This document shows, in pieces, positions 25,301 through 37,819 of a DNA stretch of 64,000 nucleotides. The DNA comes from Tetragonia tetragonoides (lineage: Eukaryota; Streptophyta; Magnoliopsida; Caryophyllales; Aizoaceae), in assembly GCA_038025085.1 (NCBI GenBank), contig CM076148.1, forward strand, positions 1,490,501 to 1,554,500, in the 5' to 3' direction. Every line of letters begins with the position of its first letter. The first letter of the stretch is position 1. A model generated the notes under the pieces. It was not told the origin of the DNA. It saw nothing but the letters and a program-made list of their open reading frames with translations, and made no database searches. A program made the position numbers and the translations under genes.

Positions 25301-27155
25301 ACCTAGCGAGCAAGGAATGGAGGAGAATCGGAGGTCAATAGGCTGATACCTGATAGGGATCTTTTAGTCTTTTTCTTGTGACCTTAACCCAAATTCTGCT
25401 GAATTAGTTACATTATGATCAGATTGCCCCAACACTAGGTAAAAGGTGATTCATGGTGATGCATGAGCAGCGCCGTGCCTAGTTATGTCACAACTCGATT
25501 ATCAAACTGTGTTGGGTAATATCTTGACCTTATGATACTTTTAGCAAGCATTCCATGTATTGGTTTGAATGCGGCACCATTGATTTGGAGACTTATCCAA
25601 ATGTTGAGTTATAGAATAAAATCTTGATGTGGTGATATTTATAGTAAGCAAGCATGATTACATATTGTTCTCAATGTGTCTCCATTGTTCTAAAATTTTA
25701 TCCATTGGTGATTTCCTTTCACACGCATTCCTTTATTTTCTCATGATTTTCAGTATAGGCTCATACTTGAGATTTCATTTTCTTTGCATTGTAGACATCA
25801 CTTCTATTAAAAGAGTTATATATCTTTATTTTCCTTTGTTGCGTCTCAAAAGTGGAAACATTGTAGGGGTAGGAACCTGCTATATCACTAGATAGCTTTT
25901 GATATAAGAAATTCGTAGATTGAGATATTAAAAGCTGAGCAACAAAAATGGTAATATATCACTGGAGAAGTGATGTAGGGAAGAAGATGCCATGAGAATT
26001 CTTGATTACGAGAAGTTATTTGTGTATGCATGTTTGTCTTACTCAAAGAATATTGCAATTTTCAGTGTGGCCTAACTCAAAATTCCATTTTCTTTGAGAA
26101 CAGGGTTGCTGAGATGGTTTGTTTTCCTATATCCAAGAGGATGATAAGCAAGAGGGTAAATGATGTTTGGTGTGCTCCTAGCTGAATAAACCAACTGTAA
26201 ATGGTGTATGCGTAAACAAGTGTGGGTGCTGACCTTTTCATTCTGGTGATGACAACAAGGATAGAGCCTGGTTGACTGGTTGCTACAGCATTGATCTTTT
26301 GGACTTCCACGTTCAGTGTTCCTGATGCTGTTCAGCCATTTTGTACAGTTTCGTCCTAGGTTTTCAGTTTAGATTTTTTCTGATTGTAATAAGGCAGAAT
26401 ATATGAAATGCATCACACAAAGCTGATGCACATTGGAGTTGTAGGGTAGAGGCATTTGGTTAGGTTACTCAAGTCTCCATTTTCTTGGTTGGGATTCTAA
26501 TCATGATGTCTACTGGTTTCCGTTTCTGCAAGATGAATTGCTCAGTGGTTGATACACCCTGCCAATGGCGATGCCAAGGGTGACATTTCTGATCCTGAAG
26601 TGTTGGTAATTCAGAATTTCATATAGATTTGATACCTGGCTGCTGTATGTATCCCATCTTATGCCAGCAGAGTGGCACTTGTTCTGTCTGATTAACATAA
26701 ATAAGATTTCAGACATTCCCTCCTATATCCTGTTTCTAGGTTCCTTAATTTTGTTCAGTAAACTCATCTAGCTATATAAAGCGGGAAGGGATTTGTTTAG
26801 ATGGTTGGATTTATTATTGCATGGCGAAAGAGTTACAATCGTAAGACGCCACAATATCAAGAACACTATCACATCTCCTCCGCCTATCCAAACTCTAGTA
26901 GAAAAAGAAACGGGTTCCAAGAACAATTTAATTATGAACGAGCTAATGAAAATTTCAAGTCACTCCAAAAACACAAGCAATTTCCAATTCCTTTGTGTTT
27001 CTATCTCCGATAAAGCCCAAAGGGGTCAAGCTAGCTACTTTGATAGGCAACGGATTAACAATGTAATTACCCCTGCTAACTATAGTCCAGTCATTTCCCA
27101 AACTCACAACAGTCTCCAAACGATATCTTAACTAACTTTTAAGCTCCAAAAACTG
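25301..27155. other. Intergenic stretch upstream of the PPR gene
   Basis: No gene or mobile-element termini were recognised. The last few hundred bases hold the presumed promoter of the PPR gene, but no clear TATA box or initiator could be singled out. Confidence 0.4.
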
Positions 27156-29801
27156 ATGTGCTCGCCATGTCGTAACAATCTCATGGTGACAATTTTTTCC
27201 AGCCTTCCATTTAGAAAAACTCTCCCTTTTTCCCTATTATCTCCTTTAAAAACAACATTCTTCAGTGCAGTTTGTGCAGCTGAATTTGAGCAACCAAAAC
27301 CCACCAAAAAGAAAACTTTTTCCCACATTTTTCAAGAATGTACCCATCGAAGAGCTTTAGATCCGGGCAAACAAGCTCATGCCCAAATGTTGATTTCTGG
27401 GTTCAAACCCACTATTTTCGTCACCAATTGTTTGATCAAAATGTATATAAAATGCTCTTATTTAATATATGCCCACAAGATGTTCGATAAAATGCCCCAA
27501 CGAGATACAGTTTCTTGGAACTCTATGATCTTCGGTTATTCTGAGCGAGGGAAGATGAAAACTTTGCAATTTTTATTTGATTTGATGCCAGAGAGAGATG
27601 TTGTATCATGGAACACCTTAATATCAAGCTATTTGCATAATGGGAATAATCAGAAATGTGTAGATATATTCTTGGAGATTACAGAAAAAGGTGCACCCTT
27701 TGATCATGCTACCTTAGCTATGGTTCTTAAATGTTGTTCATTTTTGAAGGACTATGGCATGGGCATTCAAGTTCATGGGCTTGCAGTGAAATTGGGTTTT
27801 GACAATGACATGGTATCAGGAAGTGCTTTAGTTGATATGTATGCGAAATGCAAGTATATGGATGACTCATTGAGGTTCTTCCATGGGATGCCCGAGAAGA
27901 ATTGGGTCTGTTGGAGTGCTGTTATTTCAGGTTTTGTTCAGAACGACCGGTTTATTGATGGCTTAGAGTTGTTCAAGGAGATGCAGAGACAGGAAGTTGG
28001 AGTTAGTCAATTAACTTATGCTAGTGTGCTTAAGTCCTGTGCAGGCGTATCAGCACTTAGATTAGGTTGTCAACTGCATGCTCATTCCTTGAAGACTGAC
28101 TTTGGTACTGATGTTGTTGTGGCAACAGCTACTTTAGATATGTATGCTAAATGTCAAAGATTAGCAGAGTCTAGGAAAGTATTCAACTCACTGCCCATTC
28201 GTGGCGTGCAGTCCTTTAATGCCATGATAATTGGTTATGTGCAAAGAGATGAAGGTTTTGAAGCATTGAAGCTATTTCAATGTTTGAGGAGAACTGGCCT
28301 TTGCTTTGATGAAGTAAGTTTATCAGGTGCCTTTACTGCATGCGCTGTGACCAAAGAACTATCAGCAGGTCGTCAACTGCATGGTTTGGCGATAAAGAGT
28401 AATTTTTGGTCCAATATTTGTGTTGCAAATGCAATTTTGGACATGTACGGAAAATGTGGAGCTGTGTACGGAGCTGAAGGTGTTTTTGATGAGATGCTTA
28501 GAAGGGATGCTGTGTCTTGGAATGCAATTATTGCAGCTTACGAGCAGAATGGGTTTTACGAGGAAACTCTTTGCCTTTTTGCCTCAATGCTGGCTTCTAG
28601 GATGGAACCCGATGACTTCACTTATGGAAGTGTTCTAAAAGCTTCTGCTACTAAGCAACCTTCAAAATGTGGCATAGAGATCCATGGAAGAGTAATCAAA
28701 TCTGGTATGGGCTTCCACCCTTTTGTGGGGAGTACATTGGTTGATATGTACTGCAAGTATGGTATGATAGATGAGGCGATGAAGCTTCATTACAGACTGG
28801 AAGAGCAGAACATGGTTTCTTGGAATGCAATTATTTCAGGATATCTATTGCAGAATCAGAACGAGGAAGCACAGAGATTTTTCTCTTTGATGCTAGAAAT
28901 GGGCATAGAACCTGATAATTTTACATATGCGACAGTTCTTGATGCATGTGCTAACCTGGCAACTGTGGGACTTGGAAAGCAAATCCATGCTCAAATCATC
29001 AAGCATGAACTGCAATCAGATGTGTATATTGTGAGCACTCTTGTCGACATGTATTCAAAGTGTGGCAACATGCAAGACTCTCAGCTAATGTTTGAGAGAG
29101 CATCATAACGAGATTTTGTGACATGGAATGCAATGATATGTGGATATGCTTACCACGGTTTTGCAGAAGAGGCTCTCAAAGTGTTTGAGGATATGAAAAG
29201 GGAGAATGTGGGGCCGAACCTTGCCACTTTTGTGGCGGTTCTCCGAGCTTGTGGTCACATGGGCTTGGTTGAGAAGGGTTGGGATTACTTTTGCTCGATG
29301 AGCAGCTATCAATTAAATCCACAACTGGATCACTATTCATGCATGGTGGATATGCTTTAAAAATCTGGGCAGGTTGGGAAGGCCTTAAAACTTATTGAGG
29401 ATATGCCATTTGTAGCTGATGATGTTATTTGGAGAACCTTGCTCAGTGTTTGCAAGATGAATGGGAATGTGCAGGTTGCAGAAAAGGCTGCCAACTCTAT
29501 ACTGCAATTGGATCCTCAAGACTCATCTGTCTACATCCTTCTAGCGAGTGTATATGCTGATGCTGGGATGTGGGATGAGGTTGCCAGGTTGAGGAAGACG
29601 ATGAGAGAAACCAAGGTGAAAAAGGAGCCAGGTTGCAGTTGGATAGAGGTGATGGGAGATGTTCACACATTCTTGGCTCACGAAAAGGCTCATCCACGAC
29701 GCGAAGAGATATTTGAAAAGCTAAATTTACTTTATGATGAGATAAGTTTGATCAAACAATTACCACATGATAGCTTCACTTTCGGCGCTGAAATAGGCTG
29801 A
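27156..29801 (+). pseudogene. MEF13: MEF13-like PPR protein (PLS, E+ class) with two in-frame stops
   Basis: Intron-less, as most plant PPR genes, and close to Arabidopsis At3g02330/MEF13, a mitochondrial RNA-editing factor. From MCSPCRNN the protein has a Ser/Phe/Lys-rich N-terminus suitable for organelle import, then an array of P-L-S repeats (motifs such as DTVSWNSMIFGYS, LVDMYAKC, DAVSWNAIIAAYEQNG, LVDMYSKCGNM), then E and E+ motifs (LLASVYADAGMW, KKEPGCSWIE); no DYW domain follows. TAA codons at 29106-29108 and 29358-29360 interrupt it; otherwise 882 codons stay in one frame with no indel. The first stop leaves 650 residues and removes the last repeats and E/E+ motifs, which editing PPRs are known to need. 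Angiosperm nuclear transcripts are not known to be edited to remove such stops and no small intron spans them. Either recently inactivated or a sequence error. Confidence 0.88.
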
Positions 29802-32800
29802 ACGTCATTTTAGTATGCAATTACGCATCCTATGTTTTAGCATGAGTACCTGCTGCCTGCTGGTGCATGGAGTTATCGACTAAACAGTTCAGGATGCTTA
29901 GAGCATGAGGATGAGTGCATTGTGTAAGCATAATTAACTGCAGGCATTCTTCAGCACACACTGCTGGGCAGGCTTTCGAGCTTCATGATTCAATGGACAA
30001 TCAAACGGTGAACTAAAGAGGTAATAGAGTCACTAGATTTCACAAAGCAAATGGTGGTCTGATTGAGCTTTAGAAATAATATGTGCGACCTTGATGGTGG
30101 AGCTCATGCTTGCACGCAGGACTTTGGAACACTGCTATAACTATTGACAGGTTGGTTTAACTTCATGTATCTCATAAAATATACCTTTTTTCCCTGATAA
30201 TGTGTGGTTGTTAAGAGATTCATTAAGAGTATTTTTACTGCCCAAACTAGATTAGAAATTGCTGCAACAGAACTCAAGATGAGGACACAAACTATGTGCT
30301 TACATCCCATTTCAATCTTGGATCTATTATGATCATATATGACACTGTATGCCCTTTTGACTTCAGATAGGGGTCGTCACAGACACAGTGAGTACTAGTA
30401 AAAGTTTCCAAGGTCGTAGGTTGCAGCACGATTAAAAATATTTATGCAAGATTTGTGTGCTCTGTGTCTAATCTACTGCATAACTAAACAACCATAATTA
30501 AATTGATCTGTGAAAGAGCCAGTGTAGGTAGATTATGATGTAATTCCAAGTTTGAGCTACACTTTGATTCAAAAGCTGTAAGCTCCTTACATGGATTATG
30601 GATAGACTTTTGTTGAAGACAACATGATAATACTTCAGACTTCTTTCAATTAGATATTTGAGATGAACCTGAAGAGAAAGCAAACTTTTGAAACAGTATT
30701 CAGGTAATAGTAGCCATACATAAGGATATTGTGATTGTGACTGTGACTAGTTGATAATGTTCTGCAGGTTGCCATTTACCATGTAATCAGGTTTACTAGT
30801 CTGTACGTGCTCTTTATTCGATCAGATCTGAGTAGGTTTTATTTCATCTTCCTGATCGAATATTTTCAGAATCAGCCAGTCAACCAATACAGGTACGAAT
30901 TCGCAGTCACTGATACCATTAAGTTTTCTCTAAACCTATACTGAACACTTTGTTATGCTTGTTAGTTGTTACCGTCCTGTTTTCTCACTCTAAAAAGACC
31001 TGTAGGCACCAAGAGGCAAGAGCTGCTATCCAGTACTTCATGACATTAATAAATGCAACAATTTCGAACAGCCATTGGGCCAGATTGAGCAAAGAAGAAC
31101 GACTAAGGGGCGTTATGGGCGCTCTCTTTCTCGCCTCCCCCCTACTGAGGAAGACAGACCCGGTATTGTTATCTTTACTCTGTTCAATCAAGGTTCAACA
31201 GTTTCTCTTTCTTTGCTTGCAAGGTCGAAGTTTTGTGTTCTGTTCCTCAATGCCATGGGATTGCAAGAGCCTTCAAAAGAAAGCTATCTCATGTGATTTG
31301 ATATGGGTGGGAAACTGGGAACCATAGGTGGTGATTATTCGGCGAGCCTGCTTAGGCTGTAACTGTAACTTAGCCGCTTTGGGCTAGAAGCCAAACTGCT
31401 TATAGGGCTATAGCTAACATTGAACTGCAAAACAAATATGATCAAGCGGCCTCATGCATGAACGGTGATTACGGATACCCGTGAGCCATAACCGAAAATC
31501 CAAATTCACCATATGAAAGTATTGAATAAAACCATCCATATTTTTGTACTTTTCTTTTTTCCTTTAGTTTTTCCTCTCTTTCTGGCCTTTTGGTTCCAAG
31601 AGAGACTTGAATTGCGTGATACTCATATCTTTCTTTTTCCCTTTTCTGTTACCAGTTGGAAATCAATGGTGATCCATAATATATCTTGTGTACGTACAAA
31701 GAATAATATATACCTCGTTAATCCTGTTGCTCTAATTATTTGTTAATGTTTTAGAAGCCAAAAATCATGTGAGTTTGCTCAAAGCATCTTTAATGTAACA
31801 CTTCAGTTGGAACTTGGAAGCATAAAACGTGTCAGTTAAACAAGCTAAGCTCGAATCCAATGAAACACATCAGATTCTATACTAAAAAAACAGTACTAAG
31901 GAGTACAATATTCATGCATATGACTTGAATCTATCACCTTTCAAATAATTCGGATAAGGATTTATCGATTTGGGAAGTCCAGACCTTTTGGTACCCAACC
32001 CTATGATTCGAAATATACACAACCGACATAAAAAATGTCAGTTACTGAGTATAGTGGAAAAAAAAACTTACCCTTATATATGTAACACGTACGTGTTAAT
32101 CCGTCCAACCTATCGAAAATAGTTGCATTGGTTTGATTCCTAACTTACCTTGAAAAAAAAGAGAAGAGGAACAAAGAAAAATGAAAAGAGGTTGTAATTT
32201 AAACTTAGACTGGTCAAATCTTCAGGGAAAGAAATGGCTATATAATACTTTCATTTCAATGATTATGTTGGTGCTCATTAATACTCAATTTACACAAAAA
32301 TTCGTATAAGACAGCTTCACGATTAGGCCACCATCCCCATAGGAGACCTTTTAAATTATGTTACTCTCCCTAAACGCAAACTCGCGCTTTGAAATGGGTA
32401 TCGTCATGCATGAAAGCATGGTCTTATAGTAACGTACGAAACCGGCATTACTTCGTTAAAAATGCATGTTATTAGTGCACATAATAGTAAATTTTCATTT
32501 GAATTTGAACCTTGATTCTTTTTCTGTTGGCTGTAGTGTGACGTCTTGGGCCTCTTTTATCAAAGGGGAGATATCAGATATATATGCCCAATTTGATTGG
32601 ACGTTTAACAACATTTTGCTCAACCAGCCTCAACGGCATGCCATTTAGATTACCATTTTTAGTCGATTTGAGATCAATCTATGTTGCATTGGCAGTGAGA
32701 GAATATTTGGTAGGGTCTTATAGAGACTCTAAAGAGGCTCTCATCTACGTACCCTTACTTCTGTGAGATCAGAGTATCATAGAGAGGTTATTTCCGTTTG

Positions 32801-33566
32801 ACCCTTAATTCGAAATACGACGGTGGCAACTTCACGATATATAAGAAATGTCGATAGTTTTATGAGCCATTTTTATTTAGGCATAATCTTGTATATATAC
32901 TTGTCATTTACGTCGTTTCGCAAATGGCCACCCCTTTTAAAGTTACCAAATTTAAGCTAAGTATACTTTGTAAAAGCATAAAACAAAACAAATCCAATGA
33001 CAAAACCAGTGACAAATAAGAATGCATACATATAACATCATAAGTAACTACAATAATCTCTCTGATAAGTAGTTTGAAGTACTAAACTTTCTGCTCAACA
33101 AAATTTCAGAGGCTGCCAAAATAAAAACCAAAAACATTAGGCAGCACATCTGATCAAGCTAGCTAGTGACCCACTCAAGGCAAAAATCAAAAAAAGGAAA
33201 AAAAAAAACTCTCTAATATCTCATATCCTATTATCTCCACCTAACCATTAACCATTACATTACTACGTCATACACCCATATATAATAAGCTAAGCTCTAG
33301 TAATTAAGTAAAAGATGAAAAGGACTTACATGGGACCTCATGTAGCAAAGTAAGGACAACCATGATGACTATGATGATAGTGATTTCATAATCCCAATAA
33401 TACAAAACTGATGATGACATCCTTGGAGGGGACTAATAATTTTGATGATGGTGATAAAAAGTTATAAAAATAAAAATAATAATAACAAAAATTCTATGAT
33501 GCTTTTAATGCCAATGGTATGATAATGAATAATCATGCATCATATCATACTTAATTTTTCACCCCA
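29802..33566. other. 3' flank of PPR gene and intergenic DNA
   Basis: No gene recognised over about 3.8 kb. One island near 31020-31200 (CGTTATGGGCGCTCTCTTTC... with higher GC) stands out from the AT-rich surroundings and has an organelle-like flavour; it could be a small insertion of organellar DNA but shares no gene I recognise. Confidence 0.35.
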
Positions 33567-33592
33567 TTAATTAATTAATTAATTAATTAATC
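33567..33592. repeat. (TTAA)n microsatellite at the S40 gene 3' end
   Basis: About six TTAA units directly beyond the stop codon of the S40-like gene, within its presumed 3'UTR. Confidence 0.7.
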
Positions 33593-34177
33593 TTACTCTA
33601 GGAAACCAGTCTTAGTCAGAATGGCATTCCTCAGTTTGCTAAGGTCCCTTCCTTTGAGTGTTCTTCCAATTCCTTCATAGACAGAGAAAGAAGAGATCTG
33701 GCTCCTAGCTAGCTTCCTAGCTAGGAATTCATGAGGTGGGAGCATCCCATCATCATCATCATCATCAACATCATCATTATAATCATAATGATGATGATGA
33801 TGATCATCACCATTATTATTATTAACATAATACCCATTAGCCCATGATGTTGATGATGATGATGAAATTCCACTGTTGTTTTTCTTCTTAGAGCTCTTAC
33901 CATAGATTTTTGACCAATCAGGGATGTCCAAAGGGGCAGAGAATTGCTGCTGCTTACTAGAAGGTTGTTCCATGGAGGAATTTGATGATTTTGGTATCAT
34001 TCTTGGAGCAGCAACAGGTAAATGTGATGCCCTTCCAAAGGTTGAATCTTTAATGACTTTCATGGGTTTTCTGAGCTTTGGGCTTGAGTTTTCTCTCTCC
34101 TCCATCACTCCCCACACTTCTCCTTCCTCAAAGTCTTCATCTTTCATGTAGTTTCTGCTACCAAATCTACCAGCCAT
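33593..34177 (-). CDS. S40-family senescence regulator (DUF584), single exon
   Basis: Complete 194-residue protein. N-terminal acidic [13 protein letters not shown] and the C-terminal block [34 protein letters not shown] and [10 protein letters not shown] are the conserved ends of the DUF584/S40 family, plant-specific proteins linked to leaf senescence and often nuclear. The middle is variable: a serine-rich stretch and an Asn/Asp/His run (about residues 118-143) encoded by ATG/ATC-type trinucleotide repeats. Family members are usually intron-less and 150-220 residues, as here. The start is the only ATG in register with the conserved N-terminus. Regulation by senescence or stress hormones is known for relatives; nothing in the sequence proves it here. 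Confidence 0.9.
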   Translation of the reverse strand: MAGRFGSRNYMKDEDFEEGEVWGVMEERENSSPKLRKPMKVIKDSTFGRASHLPVAAPRMIPKSSNSSMEQPSSKQQQFSAPLDIPDWSKIYGKSSKKKNNSGISSSSSTSWANGYYVNNNNGDDHHHHHYDYNDDVDDDDDDGMLPPHEFLARKLARSQISSFSVYEGIGRTLKGRDLSKLRNAILTKTGFLE

Positions 34178-34298
34178 GGCTACCTGTTTGTTTCTTCAGT
34201 TCTGTTAAAAAGAAAGGAAATTAAAATAGTGTAAAGAAAAAGAGAGACTTTGCAAAATGGTGAAATGGGTCAAATGAGAAGTGGGATTATACAATGCT

Positions 34299-34306
34299 CT
34301 ATATAG
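34299..34306 (-). promoter_or_regulatory. Probable TATA box of the S40-like gene
   Basis: CTATATAG on the minus strand lies about 122 nt upstream of the start codon; transcription would begin near 34270, giving a ~95-nt leader. Inferred from motif and distance. Confidence 0.45.
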
Positions 34307-36002
34307 GATGAAAAACAGTGCTTTTTTCTGAAGTATAAAAAAAAATTGTGTTTTACATTTTCTTTTTTAATTGTGTGTGTGTTTGAAAGAGAGAATAAAA
34401 CCAGGAATCTACCTTTGGCCTTTCGCTTGCAATAATGCCTCCAAAATAGGAGAGCCAAGAGTGAGGGGCACTTATTTATGGGCACTGATAACATGTACCA
34501 ATGGCAATTTTTACATAAAAACTCTGTTTGGCATGAATTTTGCAGTTAGCATTTAACTGGTTTTGTGAAGGGCCTTTGTCAAAATAATAACTGTATATGA
34601 GAATTGAGAAGCTTTTATAGTAGGAGTAGAAGTTAGTATTTTATAACCTACCCTACATATGCATTTGATAAGTTTATTTTATTATTTATATTTCTGATGG
34701 TGATTGGGTGGAACAAAATGAAAGCTATAATAGAAAGAAAAACAAGGCATAATAGTTGAAAATATGCACCTTATCGTCCTTACTCCTTAAGTCCTTAGGA
34801 TTCGAGTCTCTGAATGGAATGCGTTGGAGCTTAATTAATGTGATACTTTAAGTCATATATTCGGAATTTCTTCTAGAAAAACATATAACCATATTATAGT
34901 TCAAGAATTATGTAGCGGAAAATAATAGTCATCTATAAAAAAAAAATATATATATACTCGTATAATATGAACTACTATATCATACTTTATTTTTCTTTAT
35001 TATGGATGGATAAGTTGGACAAGTAAATGTGACGATTAGTTTACTTCATTTTTTCCCTCTCTTTGTCAAACTGGAGTGAAAATTAGATTAACCAATTGTA
35101 ATATTAATTATTCTTAACCAACCACATATCATACCTATAATCATCCCCGTCCCATCCCATTGCCATCCGTATTCTTAACCAACAACATATCATGTCTTTG
35201 ATGAATATTTTAGACTGCAGTACCTTTGTCATCAAATTAGTGTTGCTAATATTTTATGTTTCTGAGTGGGATTTGAGCTTTAAAGGCCAACCCAGGATCA
35301 AAGGGCAAAAGGGAGTAAATGAGAGGGTAACTGATCAAGAAGAACAAGAATATATTATAAAGAAACCAAAAATATACCTTTGTAAACACTTTTAGGAGTA
35401 TTAGTTTTGCCTAATAAAATCTGTGGCTTTTGTGTTTCATTAAATGAATAGTTCCAAAAATTATCACGGATTTCAAGGGACCTTTCTTCTCTGAGAAGAG
35501 CTGGCAAATGATCCTGCAAACCACCATTATCAGAGATAGAGTCCTCAGATAATATAGCAGAGAGGATAAAGACAAAGGGAAAACAAATTTAAGTGTAAAT
35601 TTTTTTGTTTCATTAAAACCAGAAAAAGCAAAGATAGGGACATGGGTTTGATAGAGAATCTCAGTTTCTTGCCATGTTTTTACCTGGAAATAGCCAACCT
35701 TCTTTTGCCAGTTCAAACTGTGTACCACAGGAGATACTGAGACTGTAAATTAAAGAAATCCAGAAAATAAATACTCACTGTAGATGGAAATTGTTTGCTA
35801 CTATGGAAAAGAAATAGCTGCAGCTGTAAAATGAGGGGACTTTAAGCTGTGTCAAAACATTAATTAGAAAGCTACTATCTTCTTTTTGGCTTCTTTAGAC
35901 TTTTGGGATGATAATGATGTTAATGTAGCCATGTAGGTAGGTTTTCTTTCTCCTTTCTGTTTAATTTTGAAAATCATTAGATTATATCACCCAATTTGAG
36001 TT
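34307..36002. other. Intergenic stretch, nothing recognised
   Basis: AT-rich, with simple-sequence tracts (TATA run near 34946-34958) and a tiny remnant CCCATCCCATTGCCATCC (about 35151-35168) that resembles a hAT terminus. Open frames here look random. Confidence 0.4.
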
Positions 36003-37197
36003 TGGGATTCAAATGACCTTCTCGAGACACCGAAGATTCTCTAATGTCATGATAGACTCCCAGAGAAATTTGGGCAAAAATCAAACACCGGGCCTCGACA
36101 AGCCAAAATCAAAGGGTATAATCCACGATTTTTAGGCTTTCGGAGGCCCAAAACAAAGGTGGATATTTTGCACCATATCACACGGAACACACCTACGGAG
36201 AGGCTTTCAAGGTCGTTTATCGGTTCCTGGTTTGGTAGGCTTAGACGATCATTTTACGGGATACCAATCTAAGGGTCAGAACATCGAAAGCATGGGTGAG
36301 TCAGAATTCAGGCACCCGAATGACCTTCTTTGAGAGTCCTGTAGGATCACGATAGACACTCCGATCCGGAGAATGTTGGGAATAAATTACAACCGTGCCC
36401 TGGAAAGCCAAAAACTATAATCCACGATGTTTGGGCTTACGGAGACCCTGGAACGAATGTGAATATCTTTTGCACCACATCGCAGGAGACATTCCTAGTG
36501 GACATGAGAGGCCCTTGGGGTCGGTTAATGGGTCACTGGTGGGCTTAGACAGGCGTTTTACGAGACATCAATCTAAGGGCCGGAACGACGAAAGCATGGG
36601 TGAAATCAAAGTTCAAGGATCCGTATGACCTTCTCCGTGCACTTGGGTTCCTCTAGGGTTACGAAAGACCCCCTGGAGAAATTTGGGCAAAAATCTCAAC
36701 CGGGTCCCGAAAAGCCAAAAATCGAATTCTTTAATCCACAATTTTTGGACTTCTGGGAAGCCCTAGAACAAAAGTGGGTATTTTCACACCACATCACACG
36801 CGATACCCCTAAGGGACATGAAAGGCCCCTAGGGGTCGGTTATTAAGTCGCTAGTAGGTTTAGACGATCATTTTACGGGACACAAATCTAAAGGTTGGAA
36901 CGCCGAAATCATGGGTGGAATCGGAGTTTACGGATACGAATCACCTTCTTGGGATACTGGGGGGCCTCTAGAGTCACAATAAACTTCCGGAAGAAGTTTT
37001 AGCAAAAATTACAATCGGCCCCCAGGAAGCCATAAATCAAAGGCTATAATCTACGAGTTTCGGGCTTCCGAAAAGCCCCGAAATGAAGGTGTATATTTTC
37101 GCACCAAATCGGACAGGAGACCCCTAGGGAATATGAGAAGCCCCCGACATCAGTTATCGGATCCCTGATAGATTTAGAGGAGCGTTTTACGGGTTTG
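36003..37197. repeat. Four-unit tandem array with ~307-bp period
   Basis: Related units begin around 36012, 36319, 36623 and 36938 at the shared word TGACCTTCT (TCACCTTCT in the fourth), giving periods of about 307, 304 and 315 bp. Each unit repeats the order: GACCTTCT, GAGAAATTTGGGCAAAAAT, TATAATCCACGATTT, CACACGGAACAC or equivalent, AGGCTTAGACGATCATTTTA, CGAAAGCATGGGTG. The fourth copy stops early near 37197. No protein coding. GC content is higher than the surroundings. The array looks like a small satellite block or the 3' repeat region of a retrotransposon. Confidence 0.85.
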
Positions 37198-37567
37198 TAC
37201 CTTGCTCGTGCCAAGCTGGTTTTTTTTTTTTTTTTTTTTTTTGATCTCTTCTTGAAGAAGTACTTAATAACTAACTCAGCATGAAACTATATTTACTAGA
37301 GATTATTCAGGATGACTAAAAACCACAATGATCTTGCACCCAAAAAAAAAGAAAAAAACCACAATGATCTAGAATTAAGCTAAAGCAATTAAAAATGAAC
37401 TTCTTCCACAATTATCACTAGAAGTTGGAAATGTCAAAATATATCTAGCCTTATCAGGACATCATCCATGTTAATACCAATTCTAAGAACATTATTTCTT
37501 ATTGATCGTCATTAGGGTTGGTGAAGAGGCTAGTAATTTAATTGGTTTATTGGAACAAGAACATAGT

Positions 37568-37805
37568 TTGAGGATGAGGTGGAAGTTCAAGTGGTAAGTG
37601 CTCCATCTTCACAACTCAGTGGTTAGGAGTTCAAATTCTCATGTAGGGAGAATAATAAAATCTCCGCTACCTTTCTTTGTAGGGAGAGTCTCCTCTTCTA
37701 CTTGAGCCCGTCGGCCCATCAAAGATGGATTAGCTTGCCCAACGTGTGTGATTTGCGAGCTATTGCATGTGTCCTTGTAGGGAAAAAAAAACAAAAAAAA
37801 AACAA
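37568..37805 (+). mobile_element. SINE retroposon with 14-bp duplication
   Basis: A 238-bp element starts TTGAGGATGAGGTGGAAGTT and ends in an A-rich tail. Exact duplication AACAAGAACATAGT at 37554-37567 and 37806-37819. A degenerate pol III promoter is visible: an A-box-like region at TCAAGTGGTAAGTGCT and a B-box-like GAGTTCAAATTCTC. The 3' body (ACTTGAGCCCGTCGGCCC, AGCTTGCCCAACGTGTG) recurs in the element at 44455-44713, so this is a true family. Confidence 0.88.
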
Positions 37806-37819
37806 AACAAGAACATAGT

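Noticed and set aside
33924..34151. Plus-strand frame of 75 codons
   Set aside because: Antisense shadow of the S40-like gene.
36395..36846. Two plus-strand frames of 73-77 codons
   Set aside because: Fall in units of the 307-bp tandem array and are not conserved between units.
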